A stretch of DNA of 64,000 bases from Rhizoctonia solani (GCF_016906535.1 NC_057370.1:2666001-2730000), one strand, 5' to 3'. Positions 50,537 to 63,600 are shown, numbered from the stretch's first letter. Notes: generated from the letters alone by a model not told the origin. A program made the numbers and translations.

Positions 50537-51331
50537 ATGCGCGACGTCCTTTCCACTGAGGAGCTCACCATCCCTGAGGGCGTTACCGTCGCTATCAAGT
50601 CGCGCCTGATCAACGTCGAGGGTCCTCGTGGCAAGCTCGTCAAAAACGTCCGTCATGTTAACATGGACATCCAGCTCGTCAAGAGCAGCAAAGAGAACCA
50701 AGTCACGCTTGCAGTATGGCAAGGTGGACGCAAGCACGTTGCGTGCTTGAGGACGATCAAGAGCTTGATCGAGAACATGATCACTGGTGTCACCAAGGTG
50801 CGTTGGGTCGGTGGGGGGAAGCCAACAGGACGAGGCTTATGAGGTGTATGCGCTATTCAGGGTTTCCGCTACAAGATGCGTGCGGTCTATGCCCATTTCC
50901 CTATCAACTGCATCATCCAGGACGGTGGAAAGAAGGTCGAGATCAGGAACTTCTTGGGCGAGAAGGTAGGAGTAGCTATGGAGATTACTAGAACTGGCAC
51001 TGATATAAAGGATTAGCTTGTCAGGCATGTCGCTATGCTTGACGGTGTTACTATCAGCGAGTCCAAGGCGCAAAAGGACGAACTTATCCTTGAGGGCAAC
51101 GACGTCCAGAACGTCTCCCAATCTGGTGTGTAAAATGGGGTTTCAAATTTGTGCCTTGACTTATACATTCGACCGTGCTTAGCTGCGTCGATCCAGGGGA
51201 CCTGCCGAGTACGCAACAAGGATATCCGAAAATTCTTGGATGGTAAGTACACGGCTGGATTTTCCAATACAGTCACTCACTCTTTGATAGGTGTCTACGT
51301 CTCCCACAGGGGAACCTTGGACGAGGAGTAA
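50537..51331 (+). CDS. RPL9: 60S ribosomal protein L9 (uL6)
   Basis: Core protein of the large cytosolic ribosomal subunit. Exon 1 begins [20 protein letters not shown], then [16 protein letters not shown] and [20 protein letters not shown], ending ITGVTKG. Exon 2 is [20 protein letters not shown] and [10 protein letters not shown], exon 3 [20 protein letters not shown] and [10 protein letters not shown], exon 4 [17 protein letters not shown] and exon 5 [12 protein letters not shown]. Four short introns (near 50797-50862, 50968-51017, 51127-51179 and 51242-51291). All conserved uL6 features are present. The bases just before the ATG form a splice acceptor, so the 5' leader is probably spliced. 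Confidence 0.95.
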
Positions 51332-51598
51332 AGGATCTCACCCGTTTGTATTACTACCTTGTCTCACCATGCTCTGCATATGATGTCCATTGAATTTTGT
51401 TCTTTATGCCATGGTCTCTCGTACTTGTTATGCATATATCGAACGCCATAGATAAGCAGCGACACACAGTTTGCGAATGAGATCGAATTATGCATTTGGT
51501 AAGCCTTATTATACAAAATTATAGAATTAACCAATCCAACTTGAATCCCAAAATGCGATGGGTAACATAATGTTCCCGAAATTGTAGGAATGGCCCGC

Positions 51599-52640
51599 TT
51601 ATTTGATGAGTGGTAAAAGCGTACCAACCTTTGCGCGATAGTCGACGTACTCTTGTCCGAAAAATCGAACGAGATATTGTTCCTCGACTAGAAAGAATGG
51701 TCAGGATGATCGAGGTTGTGCCAAGCATTTCTGTGCTTGCCTTTGATGCGAGTGCTGAAAAAGCGCCAGAGCAAGACTAGGTACAGGGCGAATGTGATGG
51801 GATTTTGTAAGACCATCTGAGTTCCTAGGCCCCAGTAGAAAAAGCCAGTATAGGATGGATGCCGTGATATCCTGACGTATGCATTAGCTTCCTGCGATCA
51901 ATGCTTGAGGTCACTGCACATACGAGTAGATGCCGTCAGTTACGAGACGGTGTGTTACAAGCTTGTAGGTGGCAACTGTATGAGAAAAGTTGGAGGCTGC
52001 ATGGATCATTGCTAGTGAACGGATTGTCTGGCCGATGATAACAAGTACGATGCCTGGATTGGGTCATTACATTGCACCGCTTTGGCTGAGCTAAATATAA
52101 CACACCTGCGATGGAGATGGTGGTGTGGATTTGGAGTGGGGCCAAAAGAACTTGGTCACGAAGAACTCGATCAGCGCTGCAGCATGAGCAATATGGTATG
52201 TCATTCCATTATCCAGCAGGAAAGCTGAAAAGTGCGATTTGAGCACTATGAGCAAGGAAATAGTACCGTGGAATGCTTGTATACTCACAGTCTACGCTCA
52301 GCTTCTCTCTGTTCCATCCAGCGGTGACAGCAAACTCTGCCCAATGAAAGAATGACCAGATGGCCATGAAAAAGCCGAGTTGGTAGGTAGCCCACCAGCT
52401 CCCAGCCACTCCACCAGAGACGAACAAGCTCGCTCCCAGTGCAAACACGATGCCCAGTGCGGCTGATACCGTTGCGACAGAGAGAGGTGTATTCGGAATA
52501 TTGTTGTGTGGGAGCTGGTGGGCCTGGGTGGGAATCGTCTCCAGTGGGTTTGTTGGTGTTGTGTCGGGCATAGTAAACCCGTTCGTTGTACGGCGAGGAA
52601 TAGATGGCGGTGTTTCCGTAGGAGATGAGCCGTTGGCCAT
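51599..52640 (-). CDS. STE14: Protein-S-isoprenylcysteine O-methyltransferase (ICMT)
   Basis: ER membrane enzyme that methylates the C-terminal prenylated Cys of Ras/a-factor-type CaaX proteins. The N-terminal ~50 residues are Thr/Pro-rich. Hydrophobic segments: ATVSAALGIVFALGASLFV, YQLGFFMAIWSFFHWAEF, TYHIAHAAALIEFFVTKFF and QNPITFALYLVLLWRFF. Conserved catalytic C-terminus: VTDGIYSISRHPSYTGFFYW (RHPxYxG, cofactor region) and EEQYLVRFFGQEYVDYRA with the essential Glu and Arg. It ends in KVGTLLPLIK. Introns near 52214-52289, 52055-52106, 51868-51920 and 51690-51760. The start codon lies 255 bases from that of the divergent Drn1 gene. Length about 260 residues is usual. Confidence 0.92.
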
Positions 52641-52895
52641 GGTTTATGCTTTGTGAAATCTGCTTGCAATTGACGCCAAATAAATCGAGATCGTTGTCGA
52701 TTTTATCCAGGCCATTGTTCCCCCAGATATGGTTCCTCAATTTCCAACGTGACACTGGCGCCTTTGACGAACGATCGACCCACGTGAGTTTCCCCAGCTC
52801 GCCTTTCTCGTCTCCGTGTCCGCACGTCATACAGTCTTCGCTATTGCATATATCGTCTGATACTATACGCGGAGACGTGGCCTACACTTGTCAAC

Positions 52896-55692
52896 ATGGC
52901 CGATTCGATAAAAGTGTGAGTAGAAGTGTGCTTGCTTTGGAAGCGAGCCCAAACGATAAACAAACAATTATCCAGGTTGGTTGTGGGCTCCGCATTCGGC
53001 TCTATCACCTCTCTCTTTGAAAAGGTTTCAGCTATCGATAAAAAGCATGGCAAATTCTCTGTGCTTTTGTGCACTGGTGACTTTTTCAGCGGACCCGTGT
53101 CACTCGAAGGTGCTCCAGATGAGGTCTCTTTATTACTGGATGGCAAAATAACGGGTGCGTTACTCTATTTGAACCATTTTGGTCTGCTTATTTGACTACT
53201 AGTTACATAGTACCGATGACTACGTACATTACTCAAGGAGAGTATAAGCTCCCGCCTAAAGTACTGGCCAAAGTAGCCGAAACGGGTGGCGAGATATGTC
53301 CGAACGTAATCTACCTTGGTACGTATCTAGGCCTTGCACATAGATTACCTGTACTAAGAAGTCTAATAAAGGCAAAGCGGGTATTATGAATGTTACAAGC
53401 AAGATTCGAGTAGGATGTTTAGGGGGTATCTTAGACATTGAGAAATTCATAGAAACAACCGAGGTAAGCCTCTCTACGCACGCTGGATTCAATGTCTTTA
53501 CCTATACGCCAGGACCCGGCTTCACCATACATCAACCAAGCAACTATCAAAGCATTCAATACCCACCCACTTCTTTCTGCTCCTGATGACGGCAGTCTCG
53601 CATCCGCAAAAGCAGTGTCATCAGGTGTTGGCACGTCCTCATATGTTGATATACTCATCACACATCTCTGGCCCCCTTCAATTACGCGACTATCCAGCAG
53701 CGTTGCACCTGTTCTAAATGCATCGGGAACGCCGCTCGATCCAGCAACCTGGTCTGCCCCTCCGCTCGACGCGTTGACGCTGGGGTGTAAGCCAAGGTAC
53801 CACTTCGCGTCTGCAGGAGGGTCTCCGAACTCGTTCTTCTGGGAGCGTGAACCGTGGGTGTGGGATGGGGAAGACCAGCGAGTAGCAAGGTTCGTAAATC
53901 TGGGAACATTTGGAGAGAGCGGAGTCCCGCTCGAAGCTGGCGCCAAAAAGCCCAGGGTCAGTGTTATTATTGTGTTGGCCATACCCAGATAAACTGAAAA
54001 TTTTGATTTTGTTATACCAGTGGTTTTACGCATTTTCGATTGCTCCAACGGATTCCGCTACTCCTCAGGTGCGACCGGCCAATGCTACTCCAAGCCCGTT
54101 TTACACTCCTTCGGGTAAAGCGGGCAAGCGGCCCATCGACGAACATGGATCCACGACCTCGACATTCACCCCAAGTTCAAATGCTCATGGGGGTGAACAC
54201 GCCAAGCGTCCTAGGACAGGTGAGATTAAAATCTCGACTTGCTAGATTTCACAACCTGATTACCAATAGACGACCACGGTGGCACCCAAAAACCTCTGCC
54301 AGCCGGATACAAGTGCAAAAATTGCTCAGAAGAAAATGCAAGTCGGCTTTCTCATTTGATATTGCGTCAAACTGAATGTTTACTTTGATAGACTCACTGG
54401 AGCTCCGATTGTCCAAACAAGGTTGAAGATCGACCGCCGCCTGGTTATAAGTGCAACCGTTGTGGTTCAAGCGAGGTACAATGAACACTGCTATGGACTT
54501 CGCTTAAAAGCTTACTTCTTTTATCCATAGCACTACGTCCGAAAATGCCCATCAATCCCAGAAGGATATGTATGCAAGAAATGTGGCGGAGTAGGTGATT
54601 TAACTTTGTTCTTGTACGGACGTTAACATGTTGTACCTTGAAAGACGGACCATTTCATCCGAAACTGCCCGAATGCAAACACGGCGAAACGTCCGCCTGA
54701 CACGTACACTTGTCGGGCGTGCGGTAGCAGTGAGCATTACTTTAAAGACTGCCCTCAGGCCGCTCCGCGACAGGGTCCACTCAAGGAGATTGGGCGTGAG
54801 TCCAGTATTAATCTTGGTTTAGAACATGCTAATACAAAATTGTAGCCGATGAGTGCTGGTTCTGTTTATCTAATCCAGCAGGTATGTTAACTCTACGTTG
54901 CATTATTTGACGCTTTACTAATACTGTATACTTTAGTAACGTATGTTCCCTTTCGTCCTTCCATAGATTTCGGACCGACGGTTTTGTAGAAAACATCTTA
55001 TTGTATCCATTGGGAGCGAGTGCTACGTCACTCTTCCCAAAGGTCAACTCATTCCCACCGATCCTTCAGGAAAACCCCCCTTGGTTCCAGGTGGCGGGCA
55101 TCTTCTCATTATTCCCATTGCTCACTACCCGACACTACTTTCCGCACCACCAGAATTAGCGATTTCAATAATAGCCGAAGTCGAGCAATACAAATCAGCG
55201 CTCCGTAACCTATTCGCCAAACACGGAGCAGCAGCAGTCATGTTTGAGGTTGCGCGCCTGTCTGGGAGGGGTGGTCATGCACATATTCAAGTCGTGCCTG
55301 TACCCCTCGACAAAGCTGACAAGGTTGAAGACATATTCTACAACAACGCACAGAGGGAGGGGATAAAGTGGGAGCAAGACGCCGAAGCAGCTCTCGAGGG
55401 CGCCAAACGTGGTGGAGGGAACTATTTCCGAGTCGATTTGCCGGATGGGAGGAAGATGATTTCGCTCATCCGGGGACCGTTCAATTTACAGTTTGGGAGG
55501 TGGGTATTTTTAGTAGTGGAGGGTTGGTAATACTGTTTATTAATTCGAACTCTTAGAGCGACCCTGGCCGAATTTCTTGGATTGCCTGAGCGAGCGGATT
55601 GGAAAGCGTGTTCGGAGAACGATGCTCAGCAACGTACGGACGCGGCCAAATTCAAAAAGGCGTTTGCTTCGTTTGACCCAGCGCTTCAATAA
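52896..55692 (+). CDS. DRN1: Drn1/CWF19L1-type lariat-debranching cofactor with zinc knuckles
   Basis: Partner of debranching enzyme Dbr1 in intron-lariat turnover. Starts MADSIKVLVVGSAFGSITSL, a metallophosphoesterase-like domain with LLCTGDFFSGP, YITQGEYKLPP, GCLGGILDIEKF, and VDILITHLWPPSI. A Pro/Ser-rich linker leads to four CCHC zinc knuckles (about 54310-54760): CKNCSEENTHWSSDC, CNRCGSSEHYVRKC, CKKCGGTDHFIRNC and CRACGSSEHYFKDC. Then DECWFCLSNPAVTKHLIVSI, LVPGGGHLLIIPIAHYP, LSGRGGHAHIQVVPVP (CwfJ C1, HIT-like) and LAEFLGLPERADWKAC (CwfJ C2). The intron at 54338-54391 uses a GC donor. About twelve introns. The knuckle insert is unlike yeast or animal members; the rest is canonical. Confidence 0.9.
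54338..54391 (+). other. GC-AG intron in the first zinc knuckle of DRN1
   Basis: The donor is GCAAGT and the acceptor GATAG. Removing it joins CKNCSEEN to THWSSDC in phase 0, which rebuilds a CCHC knuckle matching the following ones. Without removal the frame runs to LRQTEC and loses the histidine. The donor matches the known GC-intron consensus. Confidence 0.75.
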
Positions 55693-57571
55693 TCACTGTA
55701 TTCCGAGTACTCGATGATAATTTTTACTTATTTGCGTGGAACCTGTCCTCCTGGGAGCCTGGCCCGTATACTAGGCCGACAAATAGGGTGCTGTCATAAT
55801 AGCTGAGCGGCAGGAATAAAAGAAAATCGAGCTAATTATCCATACAGCCCAAGATTGTGCCCCTTACGATCTTACATGGCATTCGAAGTAGGTGCTATAC
55901 AGTATATGCTTCACGTGATCATTCGGGAAATGAGTGCTTTTTACACCTATTGTATGCCGGTGATCTTGTATTCACTTGCCTTTGCATATTTTTCATCATC
56001 AAGTGAGTATGATGTCACACAACATAGTACTATTAACAAGATCCCCATTCTAATAGCGTTGCAGCACACTGAACCCCACTAAGGTCCAAGCATCTTACGA
56101 ATCCAGTCTCCTATCTACCCTCCCCCTATCCCTTCCCTCGTGACCCCCCTGTGCACGGGAAAGTTGTATATAAGCTCTCTCTCAGACCCAAGGGGTTCGT
56201 CCTTACCACCACCTTCTCACTTTCCCTCTTACTTTCCGTCCCCCCCCCCATACTTGCACCAACGCTATATGCGTTATATCTGGCTCCCTCAAGGTGGGTA
56301 TCCGCTCAGTATCTGCTCTCTATCGCTCCTTTCCTCTCTCCCCTGAGTCGCTCCTACTGGACGAGGCGGGGCTGGTGGACGTCTCGGCACGCGTCGCGTC
56401 GACCTCGTACCACAATCCCTCATACACGTTGCATCGTATCGTACTTTTGCCAATCACCTCCACGACGGTGATGGTCCGGCAGAGTGCTTGGAGTGGACTG
56501 CGCGATGAGCGACTGCCATATTCATCCGATCCGCGACCCCTTTGTATTCTGTTGTACCAGGCTTGACCCGCTGGGGTGATGGAGTGGCGCATCCTACGAA
56601 CAGAGGGGCTTGACCGGGGACGAGGGAGGGAGCTTTATTTTTATTCTTTTGCACTTCTACCTTCTTTCAGTTCAGGCCTTTTTGCCTCGGTTTTTATTTA
56701 TTGAATTGCCGTTTTTCTTTTTCTTTTTCTGGAAAGAGGCAGTACTGAGTGAGGACTCTCACAACACAGATTCGGTAAAGCTGCCAAGATTTTGAGGACA
56801 GTTTGCGAGGAAGGGTGTGAAGTTGGAGGAAGGCCTAGGGGCCTCATTACCACTGCAACAAGGTACAGTTCTGGCACAAATACCGAGTACATATTCATAG
56901 TCTGACTGGCAAGTGCAAGTTGTTTTGGCATTCGATGGTATTGCCCTTTTTCGTAGACCGAACAATAGAATATTAGTTAGATCCGAGTAGCATAGCAGTA
57001 CTACACGCGCTTTAGTTCATCTAAATGGTTAGACATTCATAATTGTTTCAGACTATAGTAATGCGTTCAACTTGAAACACTATTTCATTGGAAGTTCTGG
57101 GTCGCTCGGATTCTGACGTCGATGCTGTGTAATGCACACCGTGTGTTCGGAAGAAAAAGAGGGGGACCGAATTGACAAGCACCCGGGCAGTGACCTGTTT
57201 GGTCCTCGAGGCTCTTGGTTTGTCAATTGTATTTGATAGCGGCTGTGTTCGGCACATGTATAACCAAGGAAAATAGTTGCACAGGATCGAACTTCGGCCC
57301 CTTTAGAATGGCCAAGGGGAACTCGCAACCAAGCCACAACTCACTTGGCTGCCACTGTAAGGTCTGAGCCGATTGGTATAGAGTACACTCAATCCATCTC
57401 CCTTAAACCTTACCTGATTCGGATTGCTTATTCACCTCTCTCTTCATAAACGCAATAGAATTTGAGGAGTAGCATAGAATTTTCATATAGCAAGACTAGT
57501 ACCTTCGTAAAATAATTTGGTCGCACCCGCGCGGTATCTATTGCAGTTCTTCACATCTTAGGATTGCTTCC
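55693..57571. other. Long gene-poor stretch
   Basis: 1.9 kb between the Drn1 gene and the caspase-like gene. It holds a pyrimidine-rich zone (about 56100-56350) with a C9 run near 56241, then a T/C-rich tract at about 56700-56735. No reading frame resembles a known family. The final part must hold the promoter of the caspase-like gene. Confidence 0.5.
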
Positions 57572-59362
57572 ATGTCCTTCGATACAAGCATGGCCAACCT
57601 TAATGGTCCATTTGTACGTCCGCAACCTGTTCGTGGCTCAACGTCTTTCACAGCTGGAGCAGAATATGGACGGTCGAGTCTTAATGGTATATATATTCGT
57701 GTTTGGTATTGGACTTGCTCATTCGTATAGCCTCAGTTCATTCGGTCCTGCAATCGCTAACTATGCGTGCATTCGGAAGTGCTGATAATAGCAATAGTGG
57801 CCTAGCCAAACGCGGTCGATCATCTGGTGTGCATAGCTCTATTTTGCAAGCACATCACCCTACTGGAGCCGAAACTCGTACGTCCATATCACTATTGCTT
57901 TAATTTATCGTGCTTTAGACAAGTATCATAGGGTTCGCCTGGACCGAAGAGCCATCTCCGATGTCACTTCTTGGCGAGGGATATGCTAACCGAGGCCGCC
58001 AAACTTCTATCGAAGTCTCTGAACTCATTCCGCCCAGGCACAATGCAATAAAAGGTGAATACCTTGAGGGTTCTTAGATGCGAGTACTACTTAAATCACG
58101 GGGCTTACAATAGCATTGGCTTTCAGCGAACCTGTGACTCTAACCGTCGAGACGCCGAAAAATACAAGTTCATTGCGACGTCTGGCGGAGGCAGAGACCA
58201 AGTCCACAGTTGAGGGAAGCACTTTTGGTCGGTGCACGTCATACCAAAAACGTATGTATACGTGTACAAAAGAGTTATGTGCAGAAGTTGCGGACTTTCT
58301 TACTATAGTAACACCTACAGCCGATACAGGACTACGTGTTCGCCAAATAAGGTCCTCTTTTAAGGATCCCTTGGACAGTGCATATAACCCCAGCCCATCC
58401 CTTTATTGCCCCCCATGGAGAGTCGGAACTGCTCCCTCCCCTGTTTGTCCTGATACCAGTGGAATATCAGGGGGAGCTTTGTTACGGCCGCAGCTACTTC
58501 GTATGTCATCCGCACATGGCGCAGAAGACGCTATATCCTACGGTGCAATTGGGTCATCGTTACAGGCATCACTGTATACCGGTTCTCGCAAAACTCCTAC
58601 CTTGTTCATGCTAGCAATCGCAGTCGACTTTGGGCTGAAAGACCCAGAACATGATTTTGAGCTCATGAGATCGTGGCTTGAAGATCACGAGTCAGGCATG
58701 ATACGTTTCCTAGGCATCTCAGGGAAAGAGGTCACAAGAGAGAGGATCGAGGAGGCTATCGGGGATCTATATCAAGAGGCTATGCTTAGTCCTGGATCCA
58801 ATCTACTCATTATGCTTACCGGCGAGGGCGACTACACCAACAGAATGCATCTGACAGAGAAAAGGTTTATTACTGATAGCGACATACGAGGTTGGTTATG
58901 GAAACTTCGTAAGGGATCGAAGCCTGCCGGTGTTCCCGCTACGGTTGTACTCGACTATTGCCGTACGAACAAGCATATTCCTCTCGGAGCAATGCAAGAT
59001 GGCGTCGAATTTATTTGGTCATGCTCCCTTGGACAGAAGGCGGCAGCACTTAAGTTTAGCAGCAAGGACACTGAAGACTTGCCTCGCTCATGCTTCCTGC
59101 TTGCACTCATGATGGCCGCTTATGATTTAGTTCACGTTAAGAGCGATATCAAAACTGCTGTCAATCGCGAGATGGCCCGATTATCATGTTTTTTGGAGCT
59201 TGTTGCACAACAGCACAAAAGTGGCTCTTGCGTGGAGACCCAGGAACCCGATTGGGATCAAGCAGTAGTAAGTTTAGTTTTCAAGGCTAGAATTAGTTCT
59301 AAACGTTTCTGAGTAGCGCACTAAACCTATCCATGATTTAGCAACATTTCTCTCAAGAATGA
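57572..59362 (+). CDS. Caspase-like (peptidase C14 fold) protein, probably catalytically impaired
   Basis: Exon 1 starts MSFDTSMANLNGPFVRPQP and joins across small introns to VHSVLQSLTMRAFGSAD, then FAWTEEPSPMSLL and LAFSEPVTLTVETPK. The N-terminal half is Ser/Thr-rich without recognised domains. The C-terminal half has a caspase-hemoglobinase core: TPTLFMLAIAVDFGLKDP, a regular helix pattern (LMRSWLEDHE), then LLIMLTGEGDY where active caspases have a His-Gly (Glu codon at 58824), VVLDYCRTNKHIPLG with a Cys at 58959 in the catalytic Cys position (D-x-C), VEFIWSCSLGQKAAAL and SCFLLALMMAAYDL. A last GT-AG intron (59268-59341) leads to QHFSQE and a stop. Rhizoctonia genomes carry many such proteins. 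No signal peptide. Confidence 0.65.
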
Positions 59363-60661
59363 ACATTGTACCGAAGGTTTACCGTGTACTCATGAACAAC
59401 AAGTACTTTCGTGATGCGGTGCGTGGACGTTTCAGCGCTTTTCTTGTAGGCAACATTAGCGCTGATACCAGGCTTCTACGGCACTGCGGTTAGAACAATC
59501 TCCCCGCTAATTGGTTCAGGATCAAGCGAGAACCTTATAGTGACATCAAAGTCCGGTATATACGAGGCACATGCAAGTTCGTGTGTGCTGGGTCGCCTCA
59601 ATCATGATATTATCAAGTACGCCGGGCTCTTTCTAGAGAACCTAGGGCTATTTCCCACCAACTAGCCAGGCTCAGTAGCAAAATGCCTTCGTACATAATA
59701 CCACTATTTTAGATACCAAGTGTTGTTGTTCGAGCTCATCTGTGTTTTGTAGCAGTCATACGAGAATGGAGGATAAAGTAAAGAAACACTCTACATCATG
59801 GATATAAAATCCCAAAGTAGCACAATCGGATGAGTGTATTCATATCCAAGAGGTTGCCCAGACTCTAGGTATGTCCTATGCAATGAATCGATGAGAGCGC
59901 CAAGTCGACACGCAATATGATTTAATTGAAAAAATGCAATGGTTTAAAACATGAATTCCCGTTAACTATGTTGATATGATTGGTGTTGGCTGGTTAAATG
60001 CGATAATACAGCAAGGCCCTAGAGTATATCGACGACGGGGGATATCTATGAGCCAGAGATTAGTTAATAGTAGCACCAGAGTACATGCCTGGGATTCAGT
60101 AAGGTTGGGTAGGGAGCTTGCGCCTATGTGGCTTTTGGGGGCTTAAATAGAACTCGCTTGAGGTGCATATTCAAGTAAAGATCAAACAACTAGTTGGCTA
60201 GCCGTTAGTCCAATACCAAGTTTAAATACGTTGATCAAGTTGTCAATTTATTTGGATGTTGGAAGCCTAGTAAACTCAGGATGAACTCCTAGTAGGCACG
60301 ATAACTTGTTGGTGACTTCAGCATCCAAAGCGATACCTATGCTTGTCACTGCTTGGTCTGAAATCCCGCACCGGGAATTCGGGAGGAAATCAGTTTGTCA
60401 GAGTCGCGGGGGGCTCGGCGCTTACTGAGGGCGTTCGTTTGAAACCCCCTCTGTGAATATCTCGTCTTTCGTAGGTAGCCACTGTCTCTAAAAGGCGCCG
60501 CAACTTACCTCTGCGTATTGTTGACCTCAATCCCGACATACCGTTACACACATCCGAATTCTAACTGACTGTTCAAATACTCGCCAGACACCTACAGCCT
60601 TGCACTCTAGGTTAGCGCGAATAGGCTTACGCTACAATAACCACCGGGACGTCTTGTCCAC
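59363..60661. other. Gene-free stretch upstream of TRA1
   Basis: 1.3 kb with no recognisable reading frame. It separates the caspase-like gene from the Tra1 start and should contain the Tra1 promoter. Nothing else is seen. Confidence 0.5.
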
Positions 60662-63600
60662 ATGAGTATTCAGCAACCAGCGACTGCCAACACAACATCT
60701 GCCGGACATGAAGTCTTTGAGGGATATGCTGCGAAATTTACGGACTCAACGCAAGGTCAGTTTACCGTATTTCGGATAATACTTGCGCGTGCTTATTTTG
60801 ATTCCGAAACTACCAGATATAAAGTCCAAGCTTCAAGCAGCATGCGACATTCGAGACTCGGTTGACCAGTTTGGGCAGGCAGAAGCGCAGAAATTCTCTC
60901 CTGTGGTCCTGCCTGCCATGCTGCAGGTCTTGAGGGAAACACCACCTGCATTCAAAAAAGATAGCTCTGAGCATGTGAGTTCCTCCGAGTTCTCTCTATG
61001 AAACCCTGGCTGAATATTCATTAAGCAACTGCGAAATGCGATCCTTGAGGTATTCCACCGACTGCCTGTATCCGAGCAAATGAAGCCGATATACTCGGAC
61101 ATGGTCAGCTTGACCACTCAGATACTACGGGAGGACAACGAAGAGAACGGCGTTCTCGCAGTCAAAATCATGCTGGACGCCAACAGGACATTTAAGCGGG
61201 ACATGGACCCCCATGTTCAAGGATTTCTGGATTTCGTTCGGGACCTGTACTTGAACATGAAGCAAACTGTAACAGAGTTACTTAGCGAGGACTCTCCCGG
61301 CCCGCCGCCCTCGCAGTCAAACATGAGCATCAACACGTCTGTGAGTGGGCGCGTCCAGATTCATGGGTTTAACTAAAGTCCTTTCAAGTCATCCTCTTCA
61401 GGAGAACAGCCAGAGATGTTGAGAGCAATCGCAAGTTTCAAGGTCCTGACGGAGTGCCCCATTGCTACGGTGTACTTGTTCCAGATGCACCGTAACACCA
61501 TACCTTCGGCTGTTAAAAGCTCCATACCTCTCGCCATGGATGTAAGTGCTCGACACTGAAGACGTTACACCACCCCTTGTTAAACTGTGAAAACTTATTC
61601 AGTTTCTACAACTACAAGCACCTCCGCAAAAACATGCGCATGACGAAGCCAACGAAAGAAACGAGCATTGGATCGGAGTTTCCCCTGCTATCAAGCATCG
61701 CGCCCATTACATTGATTTTATAACAGCCCAAGTCAAGGTGAGTTTTATGCCAGCAGTGAGTTATCTGCCTCTTTAATAAGTTTTTTAGACCTTGTCGTTC
61801 GTAGCCTATGTTTTACGGGGAGCAATAGAATCTCCGGTCCGTCAATACGGAGAAATTATCCCTCCTCTGTGCGTTCGGCTCCTCAAGGACTGCCCGCCAG
61901 AGTCAGCAAATATTCGCAGGGTAAGTACTCTAAACAGGGGATTTCAACCCAACATAACATTTTCTCTAGGAGTTAATGGTGGCAACGCGTCATATTCTCT
62001 CGACGGAATTTCGTCCAGCGTTTGTTCCGCTCATTGATTGTTTGACGAGCGAACATATTCTCATCGGGACGGGCGTCAATAGTCAAGAGACCCTCCGGCC
62101 TCTCGCATATAGCATGCTTGGTGACTTGGTTCACCACGTTCGCAAAGAGCTTTCTCCAGAGCAACTTCGCAGAATCATTTATCTATATTCGTGCTGCCTT
62201 CACAACCCTTCGTTCAGTTCGACTATCCACAATATGTCTGCCAAACTTCTTGCGAACCACGTAGATGCCATTTTGGAAAAATATCCGAAGCCAGAGGCTG
62301 CATCCACACTCTTGGCGCTCTTGGAAACATGCGTAGACAAACTCGGCGCCGTCTGGGCAATTCACCAACAGGTGGCAAACGCGAATAAGGAAGCACTGGG
62401 ACCGAAGGCCGACACCAAGACCGACACCAAGGCCGACCCCCATACGAAGCCACATGAAACCAAGGACGTGGAGATGCATGATATAGATGCAATGGACATA
62501 GATGCCCCACGACCACTAACGAAGACACTATCTTTGGTCGACATTGAGAGGTCCAAGCCTGTCCAGGCTGCAGCATTCGCGTTGGAGAATAAGGGCGAGG
62601 CGGCCAAGGGTATGCTCAGTCTGCTCGTTTCATGCCTTAGCTAAATTGTTTTTAGAGTCAAAGGTTCTTTTTAGAACTCTACTACATGTTTTCAAGACCG
62701 TTCTGGCTGGCATTCGAACTAGTGAAGGTCCCGTCCCTGATGGCGAACTGATCCGGAGACTGTTCCAGAACTGCGTCAAGTGCTTGACGATGTACGACGA
62801 TGGGCGTGACGGAGGCAAGGAAGCATTTGAGATGCTCTTGCAAGTTTTTCATGAAATCGAACCGCATATATTCCAGGAGGTTTGGACCACGGAAATGCAA
62901 TTCTTTATAGATCACGTTCAAGACCATCAAAATCTTCTAGCTATGCCCCAGTTACTTCTCTCAAGTGACATGGTCTCACACCAGTTGGTTGCAATCCTCT
63001 TGCGTTATCTCGTTGGAAAGCTCGATACGCTTGGAGACCAGAGTCAGAAGAGTGCTTCGATTACGCTCCGGCTCTTCAAGATGTGCTTTATGTCCGTTAC
63101 GGTATTTCCCGAGCTAAACGAGCCCATCCTATTCCACCACCTTAGCAAGCTTATCATGGATTCTCTCCGTCTCGCCGCCAAAGCTGCCGATCCAACCAAC
63201 TATTTCCTCTTATTGCGCGGGTTGTTCCGAGCCATGGGGGGCGGGAAGTTCGAGAGTTTATACAATGAAGTTCTGCCTTTGCTCCGGGATATGCTCGAAA
63301 GCTTGAATCGTCAACTTCTAGCCGCGGAGCCATCCAAGCAGGATCTCTTGGTCGAGCTTTGTTTGACGGTTCCTGTGCGCCTAACCAACCTACTACCGTT
63401 TTTGGGTTTCCTCATGCGACCCCTCGTACATGCACTTCGAGCGGGGCCGGAGCTTGTAGCACAAGGTCTACGGACGCTTGAGCTTTGCATCGATAACCTG
63501 ACGCAGGAGTTCCTGGATCCTACCTTGAGCCCAGTTCTTCGCGAGCTTATGAGCGCCCTACATTCACACCTAAAACCCCAGCCCGGCAATCACCAACATG

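Noticed and set aside
57285..57365. tRNA-like sequence on the minus strand with GTTCGATCC
   Set aside because: Only the acceptor ends pair; the T stem and anticodon stem fail and the length is too short.
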